Shown: one piece after another, positions 8,336 to 18,117 of the stretch
Layout: each line of letters starts with the position of its first letter
Numbering within the stretch: position 1 is the first letter of the stretch
Assembly: GCA_031268215.1 (NCBI GenBank)
Contig: JAIRXP010000072.1
Coordinates: forward strand, 1-45,502
Length of the DNA: 45,502 nt
From: Bifidobacteriaceae bacterium
Lineage (GTDB): Bacteria > Actinomycetota > Actinomycetes > Actinomycetales > WQXJ01
Reading direction: 5' to 3'
Program-made: the position numbers and the translations under genes
The notes under the pieces: generated by a model
What the model saw: the letters and a program-made list of their open reading frames with translations, nothing else
The model's database searches: none
What the model was told of the DNA's origin: nothing

Positions 8336-9078
8336 GGCAGCACATCCAGCTCTGGAGTGTGCGAGTGGACTGGACGGGGCGGTTCGTGGTGGTGGTGATG
8401 GTCAGTGGGCAGGACTTTCTTCAGCGGTCCGTCGGCTACGACTTCTCCCTGGCTGAGGACTATTCCGCGCCCCAAATAGCGCTCGAACGGTCCCAGGTCA
8501 TGGAGTACTACCAAACAGGTCAACCCCTCGCGCTCTTCGAGGGCCTTGACTAGTTGGTTGGCTGAAGCGGCGTCCACCCCGGCCAGTGGTTCGTCCATGA
8601 TTAGCAGGTCCGGCTGGCGAACCAGGGCTCGGGCCAGCAGGACACGGTGGCGCTGCCCACCGGACAGGGCTGCCAAAGAGACTTTGGCCTGGTCTTCCAA
8701 TCCAACCGCGGCCAGAGCCTGGGCGGCGCGAGTCTTAGCGCCGCGGGGCGGCCAGGGCCGCCAGCCGGTCAGTAATCCGGCCCGCACCACGTCCAAGGCC
8801 GAAGTCGGCACGCCTGATCCGGCCGGTGAGACTTGCGGGACGTAGGCTACCCGGCCCCAGGGGACACCGCGCCCTGGCGTCTTACCGAACAGCCGGACTT
8901 CCCCGGAAGCCACCGGAACCAGCCCCAGCAGAGCTTTGACGAGGGTTGACTTGCCAGATCCGTTGGCGCCCAACAGCCCAACCGCTTCCCCAGCGTGAAC
9001 GGCCAGAGCGGCATCGTGCAAGACACGGTTACCACCCAAATTGACGTCTAGGTGGACGGTTTGGGCGAGCGGAGTCAA
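8332..9078 (-). CDS. znuC: Zinc ABC transporter ATP-binding protein with His-rich tail
   Basis: ATPase subunit of the zinc importer, 248 residues. It has Walker A GANGSGKST, signature LSGGQRHRVLLARAL, Walker B LLIMDEPLAGVD and the switch His (VVLHDLG). The C-terminus continues past the fold into a tail with five consecutive His and further His (DHHHHHEPPRPVHSHT). This tail may bind zinc in the cytosol and sense or buffer it. It overlaps znuA and znuB by 4 bp. Confidence 0.92.
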   Translation of the reverse strand: MTPLAQTVHLDVNLGGNRVLHDAALAVHAGEAVGLLGANGSGKSTLVKALLGLVPVASGEVRLFGKTPGRGVPWGRVAYVPQVSPAGSGVPTSALDVVRAGLLTGWRPWPPRGAKTRAAQALAAVGLEDQAKVSLAALSGGQRHRVLLARALVRQPDLLIMDEPLAGVDAASANQLVKALEEREGLTCLVVLHDLGPFERYLGRGIVLSQGEVVADGPLKKVLPTDHHHHHEPPRPVHSHTPELDVLP

Positions 9079-10091
9079 GGAGCGACCAAGCCGGTCCGCA
9101 GGGCCTCAAGATTGGTGCGCATAGCCTCAAGATAGTCCCCTGAGTTGTCATTCTCAATTGGGCTGAGGACGCTGGTGGTCAGCCCGAGCTTGCCGGCCAA
9201 CACTTCAGCGGTCTTGGGGGAGGCTTGGTCTTCAAAGTAGATCGTCTTGACTGCCAGCCCCTCGATTTGGCGCGCGGCGTTGGAAATGCGTGCGGGTGAG
9301 GGCTCGGCTTCTGGGTCCACTCCGGAGATTGATACGGCGTCCAATTCGTAGCGTTGGGCGAAGTAGTTGAATGCGGCATGGGTGGTGATGAGGGCGGCAC
9401 CTTTGAACTCGGCCAGCCCCGTGGCTAGTTCCTCGTCAAGGGCTGCCAGGTTGCTGGCGACGGTGGCGGCGCGGTTGTCATAGCCGCTGGCGCCGTCCGG
9501 GTCTGCTTTACCTAAGGCTTGCGCGATTGGGGTCGCCAGGGCCGCCAGCTTGACTGGATCAAGCCAAAAATGTGGGTCTTCGTTTTCGAGTCCAACGAGG
9601 GGGGCTACATCAAGCGTCTCCTTTGGCGGGTTGGCCGTGATCGCCTGGTCAACTGCCGCCTGGAAGCCACCCAGAGTAACCAGGAGGTCGGCCTCACCCA
9701 AAGCGGAGACTTGCGACAGTTCGAGTTCCGAATCGTGCGGTTCAGCGCCTTTGGGGGTCAGGCTGCCGATCTTCACGTCAGGTCCGGCGATCTCTTGGGC
9801 CAGCCATTGCAACGGATAGAAGGAGGCCATAACGATGGGCTGCCCGATGCCGTCTGGTCCGGTCCCGGAACCTTTGCCGCCATCGCCCGAACCAGCGGGA
9901 GCGCCGCAGGCGGTGACCGCCGTGAGCGTCGCCAACGCGGCGCTGACCAGCGGGACCACGCGACGCCGCCGGCTCCTGGCCGGCCGTCCCCGCCCCCTTC
10001 CCCAAGGCCGGAACCGGTGCCCGGTCGGGCCGCCTGATGTGAGGAGTGGCGCAGATACTGATGAGAGCAGAGGGTCGTCGGTTTGTTGCAT
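9075..10091 (-). CDS. znuA: Zinc ABC transporter substrate-binding lipoprotein
   Basis: A cluster A-I solute-binding protein, about 338 residues, that captures zinc outside the membrane. The N-terminal region is long (about 40 residues, with an RSRRRR run) before a hydrophobic segment and lipobox AVTAC. Likely metal ligands are the His in GAEPHDSE, the His in DPHFWLDP, the His in ALITTHAAF, and the acidic residue of IYFEDQASPKT. The usual His-rich loop of many ZnuA proteins is absent. I chose ATG at 10091, 7 nt after GATAAT; a start at 10106 would place the operator inside the gene. First gene of the zinc operon. Confidence 0.9.
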   Translation of the reverse strand: MQQTDDPLLSSVSAPLLTSGGPTGHRFRPWGRGRGRPARSRRRRVVPLVSAALATLTAVTACGAPAGSGDGGKGSGTGPDGIGQPIVMASFYPLQWLAQEIAGPDVKIGSLTPKGAEPHDSELELSQVSALGEADLLVTLGGFQAAVDQAITANPPKETLDVAPLVGLENEDPHFWLDPVKLAALATPIAQALGKADPDGASGYDNRAATVASNLAALDEELATGLAEFKGAALITTHAAFNYFAQRYELDAVSISGVDPEAEPSPARISNAARQIEGLAVKTIYFEDQASPKTAEVLAGKLGLTTSVLSPIENDNSGDYLEAMRTNLEALRTGLVAP

Positions 10092-10094
10092 GGG

Positions 10095-10107
10095 AATGAT
10101 TATCATT
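10095..10107. promoter_or_regulatory. Zur-box-like palindrome over the znuA promoter
   Basis: AATGAT-T-ATCATT is a perfect 6-1-6 inverted repeat (10095-10107). On the minus strand it overlaps a good -10, GATAAT (10099-10104), with -35 TTGACT (10123-10128) at an 18-bp spacing. The -10 lies 7 nt before the znuA ATG, so the transcript would be leaderless. A zinc-loaded Zur dimer here would block RNA polymerase. AT-rich palindromes of this type are typical Fur/Zur sites. Divergent glyS starts 125 bp away. Confidence 0.75.
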
Positions 10108-10231
10108 ATGTGGCACGGTGAAAGTCAAATGCCCAGACCGAGAGTCTCACTTCTGGCCACAGACACCAGGTTGGCGCGGCTACGGGCCACCTGGGACGGA
10201 TGCGATCACGTCTGGACTAGGCTTACACGCC

Positions 10232-11620
10232 ATGGCTTCTGCTTCCTCGAACATTGACGCGGTTATCTCTCTCGCCAAGCGCCGCGGTTTCGTGTTCCCG
10301 TGCGGCGAGATTTACGGTGGCACTAGGTCAGCCTGGGATTACGGCCCGCTCGGCGTCGAGTTGAAAGAGAACATCAAGCGTCAGTGGTGGCAGTCCATGA
10401 TCACCTCACGGGAGGACGTGGTAGGACTGGATTCATCGGTGATCCTGCCGCGCCAAGTTTGGGAGGCCTCCGGGCACGTGGACGTGTTCACGGATCCGCT
10501 GATCGAATGCACTAACTGTCACAAGCGCTTCCGGGAGGACACCCTGCTGGAGGAGTTCGAGGAGCGCAAGGGCCGTGCCCCGGAAGGGGGGCTGGCAGGA
10601 TTGCCCTGCCCCAATTGCGGTGCCCGGGGCCAGTGGACCGAACCGAAGCAGTTCTCTGGGCTGCTCCGGACCTTCTTAGGTCCGGTAGAAGATGAGAAGG
10701 GTATGCATTACCTCAGGCCAGAGACGGCCCAGGGAATCTTTGTCAACTTTGCCAACGTCGCGCTGACGGCTCGTAAGAAGCCGCCATTCGGAATAGGCCA
10801 GGTTGGTAAGTCATTTCGCAACGAGATCACGCCCGGCAACTTCATTTTCCGGACACGTGAATTCGAGCAGATGGAAATGGAGTTCTTCGTGGTCCCCGGC
10901 ACCGACGAAGAATGGCATCAGTACTGGATTGATCAGCGCACGGCCTGGTACACCGGCCTGGGAATTGATCCGCAGAACCTCCGGCATTATGAGCACCCCG
11001 TCGAGAAGCTGTCACACTATTCCAAGCGCACGGTCGACATCGAATACCGTTTCCAATTCAAAGGCAGCGAATGGGGTGAACTGGAAGGGATCGCCAACCG
11101 GACGGACTTCGACCTGACCACCCATTCGCAGCACTCTGGGCAGGATCTCTCAGTCTTTGACCAGGCCAGCGGCGACCGCTACGTGCCGTACGTCATTGAA
11201 CCGGCGGCTGGTCTGTCTCGCTCGGTGATGGCTTTCCTGGTGGATGCCTACGCCGTGGATGAGGCGCCCAACACCAAAGGCGGCGTGGATCAGCGGACGG
11301 TCTTGCGCCTTGACCCCCGCCTGGCGCCCGTCAAGGCGGCGGTTCTGCCGCTGTCCCGCCACGCCGATCTGTCGCCCAAGGCCCGCGGGTTGGCGGCTGA
11401 ATTGCGCCGCAATTGGAACATCGAATTTGATGACGCCGGCCAGATTGGGCGCCGGTACCGCCGTCAGGATGAGATTGGCACACCGCTGTGCGTGACGATC
11501 GACTTTGACACTTTGGACGATGACGCCGCCACTATCCGGCAGCGCGATTCGATGGAGCAGGAACGGGTCGCCCTCAGCCAGGTTGGATCGCGCGTCGCCG
11601 CCCTGCTCACGGGGGCATGA
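10232..11620 (+). CDS. glyS: Glycyl-tRNA synthetase (alpha2 type)
   Basis: Class II synthetase charging tRNA-Gly in the cytosol, 462 residues, the eukaryote-like dimeric type usual in Actinobacteria. Visible features are [14 protein letters not shown] near the N-terminus, a two-CxxC insertion ([10 protein letters not shown] and [10 protein letters not shown]), motif 2 in [36 protein letters not shown], and a C-terminal anticodon-binding domain. The ATG at 10232 is 8 nt after TAGGCT (10218-10223). A longer in-frame start at 10118 would overlap the znuA -35 element and is unlikely. Confidence 0.95.
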   Translation: MASASSNIDAVISLAKRRGFVFPCGEIYGGTRSAWDYGPLGVELKENIKRQWWQSMITSREDVVGLDSSVILPRQVWEASGHVDVFTDPLIECTNCHKRFREDTLLEEFEERKGRAPEGGLAGLPCPNCGARGQWTEPKQFSGLLRTFLGPVEDEKGMHYLRPETAQGIFVNFANVALTARKKPPFGIGQVGKSFRNEITPGNFIFRTREFEQMEMEFFVVPGTDEEWHQYWIDQRTAWYTGLGIDPQNLRHYEHPVEKLSHYSKRTVDIEYRFQFKGSEWGELEGIANRTDFDLTTHSQHSGQDLSVFDQASGDRYVPYVIEPAAGLSRSVMAFLVDAYAVDEAPNTKGGVDQRTVLRLDPRLAPVKAAVLPLSRHADLSPKARGLAAELRRNWNIEFDDAGQIGRRYRRQDEIGTPLCVTIDFDTLDDDAATIRQRDSMEQERVALSQVGSRVAALLTGA

Positions 11621-12783
11621 CAAGCCCGCCCGATCCACTGGTCCCGGCGCTGACAGCCCTAAGGTTTGGCAAGGTGGCAGCACCATTGCCGGTGGTTCTG
11701 GCGCCTATGGCCGGGGTGACCAATCTGCCTTTCCGGCTGCTCTGCCGTTCGTTTGGGCGTGGGCTGTTCGTAACTGAGATGGTGACCAGCCGGTCCTTGG
11801 TGGAAGGTAACTCCGCCAGCCTAGGGTTGCTCCGCCATGATCCCTCGGAGCGGCCACGTTCAATCCAGCTTTACGGCGTTGACCCGGCAGTGGTGGGGGC
11901 GGCGGTCCAACTCATCCGCCGGGACGGCTTGGCGGACCATATTGACCTCAACTTTGGCTGTCCGGCCCCCAAGGTGACCCGTCAAGGCGGGGGAGCGGCG
12001 CTGCCTTGGAAGCGAGAGTTATTCCGGCGGATCGTGGGGCGGGCGGTGGCCCATGCCGGACCCATCCCAGTGACAGTCAAGCTCCGGCTGGGCATTGACG
12101 AATCCCATCTGACCTTCATTGAGGCCGGACTGGCCGCCGAATCGGAGGGCGCAGCCGGTCTCACCTTGCACGCCCGCACCGCCGCCCAGCACTACTCCGG
12201 GGCGGCCGATTGGTCCGTGATCGCCCAACTAAAGCAGGAGGTCAAGACCATCCCCGTATTGGGCAACGGTGACATTTTCAAAGCCGCCGATGCCGCCGCC
12301 ATGCTCCGCCAGACCGGTTGCGATGGGGTTGTGGTTGGCCGGGGCGCCCTGGGCCGTCCGTGGCTCTTCGCGGACCTCCAGGCATTGTTTGAGGGCAGCC
12401 CTGACCGGCTGGCACCATCTTTGGGTTTTGTCCTAGACGTGATCCGGAGCCACGCCCAAGGCCTGATCGATTTCACTGGCTCCGAGGAACGAGGAATGCG
12501 TGACTTGCGCCGCCACATGAGCTGGTACCTGAAGGGCTATCCGGTGGGCGGCGCCGAAAGGGCGGCCGCCCACCGCCTGTCGTCATGGGCGGACCTCGAA
12601 GAGCTGGCTGGGCGGCTCGACTCAGACGCCCCTTATCCAGGGAGTGTGGCGGAGGCCTCACGCGGGCGTGGCGGAGGCGCCAAACGGCCGCGCCTGCCGG
12701 ATGGATGGCTGGACTCTCGAGATCTGACCCCAGCTCACCAGGCGGCCCTGGCCGCCGCGGAAGTGGCGGTTTCTGGCGGTTGA
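11617..12783 (+). CDS. dusB: tRNA-dihydrouridine synthase
   Basis: FMN-dependent enzyme that reduces uridines in tRNA D-loops, 388 residues. The TIM barrel shows [40 protein letters not shown] (with the catalytic Cys), [32 protein letters not shown] and [17 protein letters not shown] helical C-terminal domain follows, with a charged tail. It overlaps glyS by 4 bp (ATGA at 11617-11620), so the two are translationally coupled. DusB is the usual single Dus protein of Actinobacteria; the exact subtype is inferred. Confidence 0.92.
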   Translation: MTSPPDPLVPALTALRFGKVAAPLPVVLAPMAGVTNLPFRLLCRSFGRGLFVTEMVTSRSLVEGNSASLGLLRHDPSERPRSIQLYGVDPAVVGAAVQLIRRDGLADHIDLNFGCPAPKVTRQGGGAALPWKRELFRRIVGRAVAHAGPIPVTVKLRLGIDESHLTFIEAGLAAESEGAAGLTLHARTAAQHYSGAADWSVIAQLKQEVKTIPVLGNGDIFKAADAAAMLRQTGCDGVVVGRGALGRPWLFADLQALFEGSPDRLAPSLGFVLDVIRSHAQGLIDFTGSEERGMRDLRRHMSWYLKGYPVGGAERAAAHRLSSWADLEELAGRLDSDAPYPGSVAEASRGRGGGAKRPRLPDGWLDSRDLTPAHQAALAAAEVAVSGG

Positions 12784-12916
12784 TGGAGCCGCACGCGCGA
12801 CGGCGTTGGGGCGCCGCGTAAAAGTACTGATTCACAGGACTCCGGCCATCTGGGGCGGAAAGGGCTGCGCTCTGGCCCAGGATCGGCAGATCAAAAAGTC
12901 TGTCGAAGGGATAACC

Positions 12917-15900
12917 GTGTCCAAACAACACACCCATAACCGTTTGCTGTCCGCCATTGGGGTCTTGCTGATTCTGATCGCCATGTTGGCGGTGCCACCA
13001 CCGCCAACAGCGGCGGCCAGCGAATCACATCATCGCCCCGGCTTTGAAGGAGTGACCAAACTCCTCAACTGGACCGCGATCAAATCGGTCCGCTTGGACA
13101 GCACCTTTTACGCCTACGCGAAGGCCGGAGAGGTCATTCATGCCACCAGCCTGGCCGCCTTCAAATACCCTTGGGGCGCACCCAATCCGGACAAAGCCAA
13201 CCTGCCGGACGTGCCGCGCGTCCGGGTGCGGATAATCGATCCGGCCGGAAACACAATCGGCACCTGCACCGCCGTTGGGGCCGGAGATGAGTGCTCTACC
13301 ACCGCGACTGCGGCCTCCACTGCCGTGTTCAAAGTGGTCTGGGACGCGCCCGGACTGGTTGAAAACGGAGCCCAGATCTACCTACGCCAGGACCTTTGGG
13401 TGACGGCCAATGCAGTCGACAAGATTGGCCGAGTATTCGGGACTTCGATTCACGTTGAGCAGAACGGATCCTGGCAAAGATTCGACCCGGAGATATTCGG
13501 TGAACGCGGCACCATCAGCACCGCCACCGTCTACGTGCTGGGGGATGACGGCACCCTCCTGAAAGTTGACCTGGCTGAATACATGGGCGTCAGCTCCGCC
13601 TTCTACGCCGACGCGTTGGGTGTATATGAGACCGCGACATGCCTTCCAATCAACCGGTCAGTGTCGGACTTCGGCGTTTACACGGCTCCCCTCTACTCGC
13701 AGGGAGACCTGGCCAAGAACGGCTGTGGGCGCAGCTTCTTGCTCTTCCCTGACCAGCCATCAACGGACCTTCCCGAAGCGCTGACCGCCAAGGACGGCTG
13801 GGACGGGCCCATTTACCCGCGCTACCAGATGCCAACGCAGCCTGAGATTGGTCTGGTAACGGCGGCATCGCCGGTCAACCCGAACCGGCCCTACGCCTTG
13901 ACGGCCGCCCTTGATCTGGCACGGTTCAAAGGCGAATACGAAGTCGCCGTAGACGTGAACGGCGACGGCGACACTAGCGATCCGGTCGATGTAGTGGAGC
14001 GCTATGAACGGGCGGCGCCGGACCAGCCGGCCGTCTGGACGTGGGACGGCGTTGACGGCCGTGGCCAGGCGGTTCCCGGTTCTGGGCCCCAGCCCGTGAT
14101 GACGGTACGTCTAATCAAAGGCAACCAGTACCACCTGGTCTTGCATGACGTGGAGATCCTGGCGGGCGGCGCCCGGATCCAGCAACTGGCTGGCTACCTG
14201 GTGTCTAAGAACGGCGGGGAGGCGGCCTGGCCACGGGTGCATTGGGATGACACAGACGTGGCCGCGCACCGCTCAGATCCGAACGATTGGCGCACCACCC
14301 TGACAACCGAACCCAAGTTGCTGGCGACGCCTCCGGAAGGGATCGCCCAGACTGGTGCCTTTGTCCACGGTTGGCGCGAGGGAGATACTCCCGCGTGGGG
14401 TGATTGGGCGGATATCTCGCTGGATGTCTGGAACGATCTTTCCGGCGACGCTTCCCTTTCCGCTAGCAGGTCACTCGCCGCCCGGCATCTTGATATCACC
14501 GCTAAAACCGGCCGTTTGGGGACGCCCAGCGAAGGAGCCCGCCGGATCGCTTACGAGGTAACAGCCAAGAACACCGGAAACACCGCGTTCACTAGCGGCA
14601 GCCCAGCGGAAATAGTGGATCTGTTGCCGGCTCACATGACCGATTGGCGGATGGACGGCGTCGAATTCGATTCCGGCACTACAAGCATTGGAATGCGGAC
14701 CGTGATCGCGGACGGCAAATTGACTTGGAGTTCGCCGCTGAAGAGCGGCGAAACTGTCCGAATCCGTTACTCGGGGGCCGTGGAGCCGGGGTTCACACCC
14801 AACCGGGTCAACACGGCCGGGTCCGGCACCTGCCCGGAGCTGACCCAAGATGGAACCCAGGTGATCGTGTCGAGTTGTGATGATGATCCCGCCACCGCGA
14901 CTGTGCCCCTCCCGGGGCTAGAGGTCGCCAAGCGGGTCGCCACTGATGGTCTGCACAAAGCGGGACACACCGCCGCTTACACCGTCACGCTGACCAACAT
15001 TGGCAAAGCCGCGTACACCGCGGCGGATCCGGCCCGGGTGGTGGATGACCTGTCCGGCGTCTTAGATGACTCCGTCTTGGACGTCAGTTCCATTGAACCA
15101 GCTGAGGCCAAATGGGACGCTTTGAGGCAGACCATTTCCTGGGCCGGTCCACTGGCGGTTGGACGCAGTCAGGACATCACCTACCAGGTGGTCTACGCTC
15201 CTGGCTTGTCTGATCTAAGTCTGGACAACACGGCATCGATCAACGCTGTTGACGCGATTGACCAGACGCCTGGATTGCGAGCCGAAACTTCCACTCCGGG
15301 CAGTGACCTGCACGTTAGCAAGGCGGCCAGCGTAGACCAAGCCAAAGCGGGGGACCAGGTGGCCTACACAGTCACCCTGGACAACTCGCGTGGCAAGGTG
15401 GCGGCGCCGGTCGCTTGGACAGATGACCTCTCCGGGGTGCTCGATGACGCCAGCTTGGTTGGCGAACCGGCCGTCACCGGGCGGGGTGTAACGGTCAGCC
15501 GCCAGGACTTGGCCTTTGAGTTCAGCGGCCAGGTGGGCCCGGGAGAGAAGGTCACCATCCGATACGCGCTCACGGTGACCCAATCTGGCGGCGACCGGCT
15601 GCTCCGCAACACCTTGCTGGGTGAATGCGATGGCGGCCAGTGCCCGCCGCCAGAAGAGTGCCGACCGGATGACCCCTTGACGACCTGCACACCAGTGGTG
15701 GGATACGAGGTGTCCAAGGAGGCGATTCTTCCGGAGCCTGGACGGGCACCCTGGCCAGGGGAAACGGTGACATACCAGTTGATGTTCCGCAATGTTGGCT
15801 CCTTGCCAATTGAGATTGAGGAACGCGATGACCTGAGCGGCGTACTTGATGACGCCACCTTGGGGCAGGTCGATCTGACTGCCGCTGAAGGGCTGACGGC

Positions 15901-16621
15901 ACGGTTCGAGGACGGTCATTTGGTTGTCACCGGCAGCCTGGGAGTAGATACGACCGCGGTGATCTCTTATCAGGTCTTAGTGCTGCCCTTCGAGGAGCGC
16001 GGCGACTCGGTCTTGATCAACCGGGTCATGCCGTCCGGGGTTATCACCACGACCGAAATCAGTGAACTGAGACTGCTCAAGACCGCCCGGCCGGCCGTGG
16101 CGAAACCGGGCGATGAGGTCAGTTATGAGATCGAAATCGAATCGGTTGGCAGCGCCCCGGCCGAACTCGATTACATCGACAATCTGTCTTGGGCGGCCGA
16201 TGACGCCCGTTTGATTGACGAGCCAACCAGCGACAATGAAGTGATTGGGATAGACCACGAACCGGGAGTCAATGCCTTCGGGCTGGAAGGAGAATTGACG
16301 CCCGGTGATGAGGCCACCATCACCTACCAAATGAAGGTTTTCGAGGCCGAGGACGGTGATGATGTCATGACTAATGTGGTGGCGATGTCGGCCTTGTGGC
16401 TGGAGCCTGCCGGCCTTGGGGCTGTGCCAGAAGAAAGGCCTGATTGTGCCGGCCTGCCTTCCGGTACTTGCACCACCACGCCGGTGGTTCGTCCATCCGT
16501 CTTGAAGACCCTGCCCATGACAGGCTCGAACGCCGTCTGGCCGGTGGCCTTAGGGATGGGCCTGGTCAGCGGCGGTCTCTGCCTGTGGCTAATGGCCAGG
16601 CGGCGGCCCAAGCGGTCCTGA
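12917..16621 (+). CDS. LPXTG-anchored surface protein with DUF11-like repeats
   Basis: A 1234-residue exported protein. The GTG at 12917 has GAAGGG 6 nt upstream and is followed at once by a signal peptide (KQHTHNRLL, hydrophobic core, cleavage near PPTAAA). Residues 30-540 are a large unrecognised ectodomain, including an EF-hand-like DVNGDGDTSD near 350. From about 545 to 1170 come five related beta-sandwich repeats of the DUF11/DUF7927 kind: a start such as VAKRVATDG, then AAYTVTLTNIG, then a DDLSGVLDD signature (three exact copies; two degenerate). The C-terminus has LPMTG at 1199-1203, a hydrophobic span and RRRPKRS, the sortase sorting signal. Such repeats usually form stalks on adhesins. 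No sortase gene is nearby. It is probably monocistronic. Confidence 0.9.
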   Translation: MSKQHTHNRLLSAIGVLLILIAMLAVPPPPTAAASESHHRPGFEGVTKLLNWTAIKSVRLDSTFYAYAKAGEVIHATSLAAFKYPWGAPNPDKANLPDVPRVRVRIIDPAGNTIGTCTAVGAGDECSTTATAASTAVFKVVWDAPGLVENGAQIYLRQDLWVTANAVDKIGRVFGTSIHVEQNGSWQRFDPEIFGERGTISTATVYVLGDDGTLLKVDLAEYMGVSSAFYADALGVYETATCLPINRSVSDFGVYTAPLYSQGDLAKNGCGRSFLLFPDQPSTDLPEALTAKDGWDGPIYPRYQMPTQPEIGLVTAASPVNPNRPYALTAALDLARFKGEYEVAVDVNGDGDTSDPVDVVERYERAAPDQPAVWTWDGVDGRGQAVPGSGPQPVMTVRLIKGNQYHLVLHDVEILAGGARIQQLAGYLVSKNGGEAAWPRVHWDDTDVAAHRSDPNDWRTTLTTEPKLLATPPEGIAQTGAFVHGWREGDTPAWGDWADISLDVWNDLSGDASLSASRSLAARHLDITAKTGRLGTPSEGARRIAYEVTAKNTGNTAFTSGSPAEIVDLLPAHMTDWRMDGVEFDSGTTSIGMRTVIADGKLTWSSPLKSGETVRIRYSGAVEPGFTPNRVNTAGSGTCPELTQDGTQVIVSSCDDDPATATVPLPGLEVAKRVATDGLHKAGHTAAYTVTLTNIGKAAYTAADPARVVDDLSGVLDDSVLDVSSIEPAEAKWDALRQTISWAGPLAVGRSQDITYQVVYAPGLSDLSLDNTASINAVDAIDQTPGLRAETSTPGSDLHVSKAASVDQAKAGDQVAYTVTLDNSRGKVAAPVAWTDDLSGVLDDASLVGEPAVTGRGVTVSRQDLAFEFSGQVGPGEKVTIRYALTVTQSGGDRLLRNTLLGECDGGQCPPPEECRPDDPLTTCTPVVGYEVSKEAILPEPGRAPWPGETVTYQLMFRNVGSLPIEIEERDDLSGVLDDATLGQVDLTAAEGLTARFEDGHLVVTGSLGVDTTAVISYQVLVLPFEERGDSVLINRVMPSGVITTTEISELRLLKTARPAVAKPGDEVSYEIEIESVGSAPAELDYIDNLSWAADDARLIDEPTSDNEVIGIDHEPGVNAFGLEGELTPGDEATITYQMKVFEAEDGDDVMTNVVAMSALWLEPAGLGAVPEERPDCAGLPSGTCTTTPVVRPSVLKTLPMTGSNAVWPVALGMGLVSGGLCLWLMARRRPKRS

Positions 16622-16648
16622 CGCCACAGGGCGATTCTGGGAGGTGCC

Positions 16649-16688
16649 GGGAGGTGCCGGACGGCCGGAAGGCCGCCCGGCACCTCCC
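16649..16688 (+). terminator. Rho-independent terminator after the surface protein gene
   Basis: A 12-bp perfect stem, GGGAGGTGCCGG (16649-16660) with CCGGCACCTCCC (16677-16688), encloses an inner GGCC/GGCC stem. TTT follows. It lies 28 nt after the stop codon. Confidence 0.8.
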
Positions 16689-16734
16689 TTTGTGCTCTTG
16701 GCGCCGCGCCGCTTGTTTCTACTACCGCCAGCGT

Positions 16735-18117
16735 TCAAGACAGCGAGCGGCGGATACCTTTGATCAGCGAAGGCAGAGCCACCGCCGTGACCAAGGCCAT
16801 GCCCAGAACCATTACCGCCAGCGGCGCTAGCCACACAACTGGGTCGAATCCCAAAGTGGCGCCCAGCCCGGGCGAACCGGCCACCTGGCTCAGACCGATC
16901 CCACTTGACAGGCCCACCAGCGCCACGCCGAATAGTGCCACCGCCGTGGCGGTCACCGCCACGATGAAGGCCTCAGCGAACCCGGCCAATAGAATCTGGC
17001 AGGATGTGGCGCCGGTCAAACGCAATACTTGGGCATCGCCTTCGCGGCCACGGGATGTGGCGATCACCGTCAGGACCGAACCAGTCAGCGCCACCAGGAC
17101 TGGCACTCCAGCCAGTACAACCCCGGACACGTCACGGGCAGCCACCCAGCCGCGTCCGGCGGGGTCCAGAGCGCTGCGGGAGAAGTAAATTGACAAGGTC
17201 GCTCCGGCCAGCAACGCCCCGACCAGAATCAAGTTGAACGATTCGAGGGACCGGCGGGCCTGGAAGGCCGCGCCAAAGCGTCCCAGCGACAGCGCCGGCA
17301 GCCGGTGTTTGGGCAGGAACACCGTCCATGACCGGATCAGGAAAGGGCAGTAGACCGGAGCGGCCAGGGCTAGAAAGACCGCCAGCAGAACCGTGGCCAG
17401 CCCAGAGCAGGTGGCGCCTATGTTGGCGGCTTCGATGGGCCGGAAACGCAGCGAATCCAGCCCCGGCAGAATCACCGCCAGAGCCAAGGCGAGACAGGCG
17501 GCCAGGCCACAGGCGACGGCCAACCAGGTGCGCTTGCGTGATTGCGCGTGCGGCTTGAACGGCAACGGTTTGATGGCCTCAATTGGCTCCACTGAGCGGG
17601 CCTGAGCAGCACCTTGGGTGCTGGCGATCAGGGCTATGCCTAGCGTGATCACGAATGATCCGAGCAAGGCGTGGGCCTCCGTGTGGCCAACCAAGTCGCC
17701 GTGGCCGGAACCGGCCCAAGCGATAAAGCGGATCGCTCGGGGCGCACAAGCCCAGCCAATTACTATCCCAACGGCCGCCGAGGCGGCGGCGATCCCAACC
17801 ACTTGATGGGAGAACTGGCTGGAGGCGGCGGAAGGGGTCAGCCCGGCGATCGCCTGGTAGGCCACTCGGCGGCGGGTACGCAATGCGGCCTGGTAGACCG
17901 CGACGGTAGTCGCGCCTAGGCCTGCCAGTAGCACCAGCGCCAGCAAGGTGGCATCGTACTGGTCCATTAGGCCAACTTCTTCTTCGCCCAGCGATTCCTT
18001 CAAGGAACGCATTGAGAAGGCGATGGTCAGCAGTGCCGCGGTCAAGCCGAGCAATGGCCCGGCCGCCAGCCACAGGCGCAGGTTCGCCAACAACTCGCGA
18101 ACAGCCAGGGGAATCAT
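16735..18117 (-). CDS. FtsX/MacB-like ABC transporter permease
   Basis: A 460-residue membrane protein with about eight hydrophobic segments in two FtsX-like halves. The linker after segment 4 has the ARSVEPIEAIKP motif usual in FtsX/MacB/LolC-type permeases. Such pairs act in lipoprotein or peptide export, or as mechanotransmitters, rather than import. The extracellular loops are small, so it is not a classic MacB with a large periplasmic domain. Its start overlaps the stop of the upstream ATPase gene by 1 base (TGATG at 18115-18119), so the two form a transporter. Substrate unknown. Confidence 0.82.
   Translation of the reverse strand: MIPLAVRELLANLRLWLAAGPLLGLTAALLTIAFSMRSLKESLGEEEVGLMDQYDATLLALVLLAGLGATTVAVYQAALRTRRRVAYQAIAGLTPSAASSQFSHQVVGIAAASAAVGIVIGWACAPRAIRFIAWAGSGHGDLVGHTEAHALLGSFVITLGIALIASTQGAAQARSVEPIEAIKPLPFKPHAQSRKRTWLAVACGLAACLALALAVILPGLDSLRFRPIEAANIGATCSGLATVLLAVFLALAAPVYCPFLIRSWTVFLPKHRLPALSLGRFGAAFQARRSLESFNLILVGALLAGATLSIYFSRSALDPAGRGWVAARDVSGVVLAGVPVLVALTGSVLTVIATSRGREGDAQVLRLTGATSCQILLAGFAEAFIVAVTATAVALFGVALVGLSSGIGLSQVAGSPGLGATLGFDPVVWLAPLAVMVLGMALVTAVALPSLIKGIRRSLS

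Noticed and set aside
10092..10106. ATG at 10106 as the znuA start
   Set aside because: It would place the Zur-like palindrome and -10 inside the coding sequence and only adds the residues MIIIP before the ATG at 10091.
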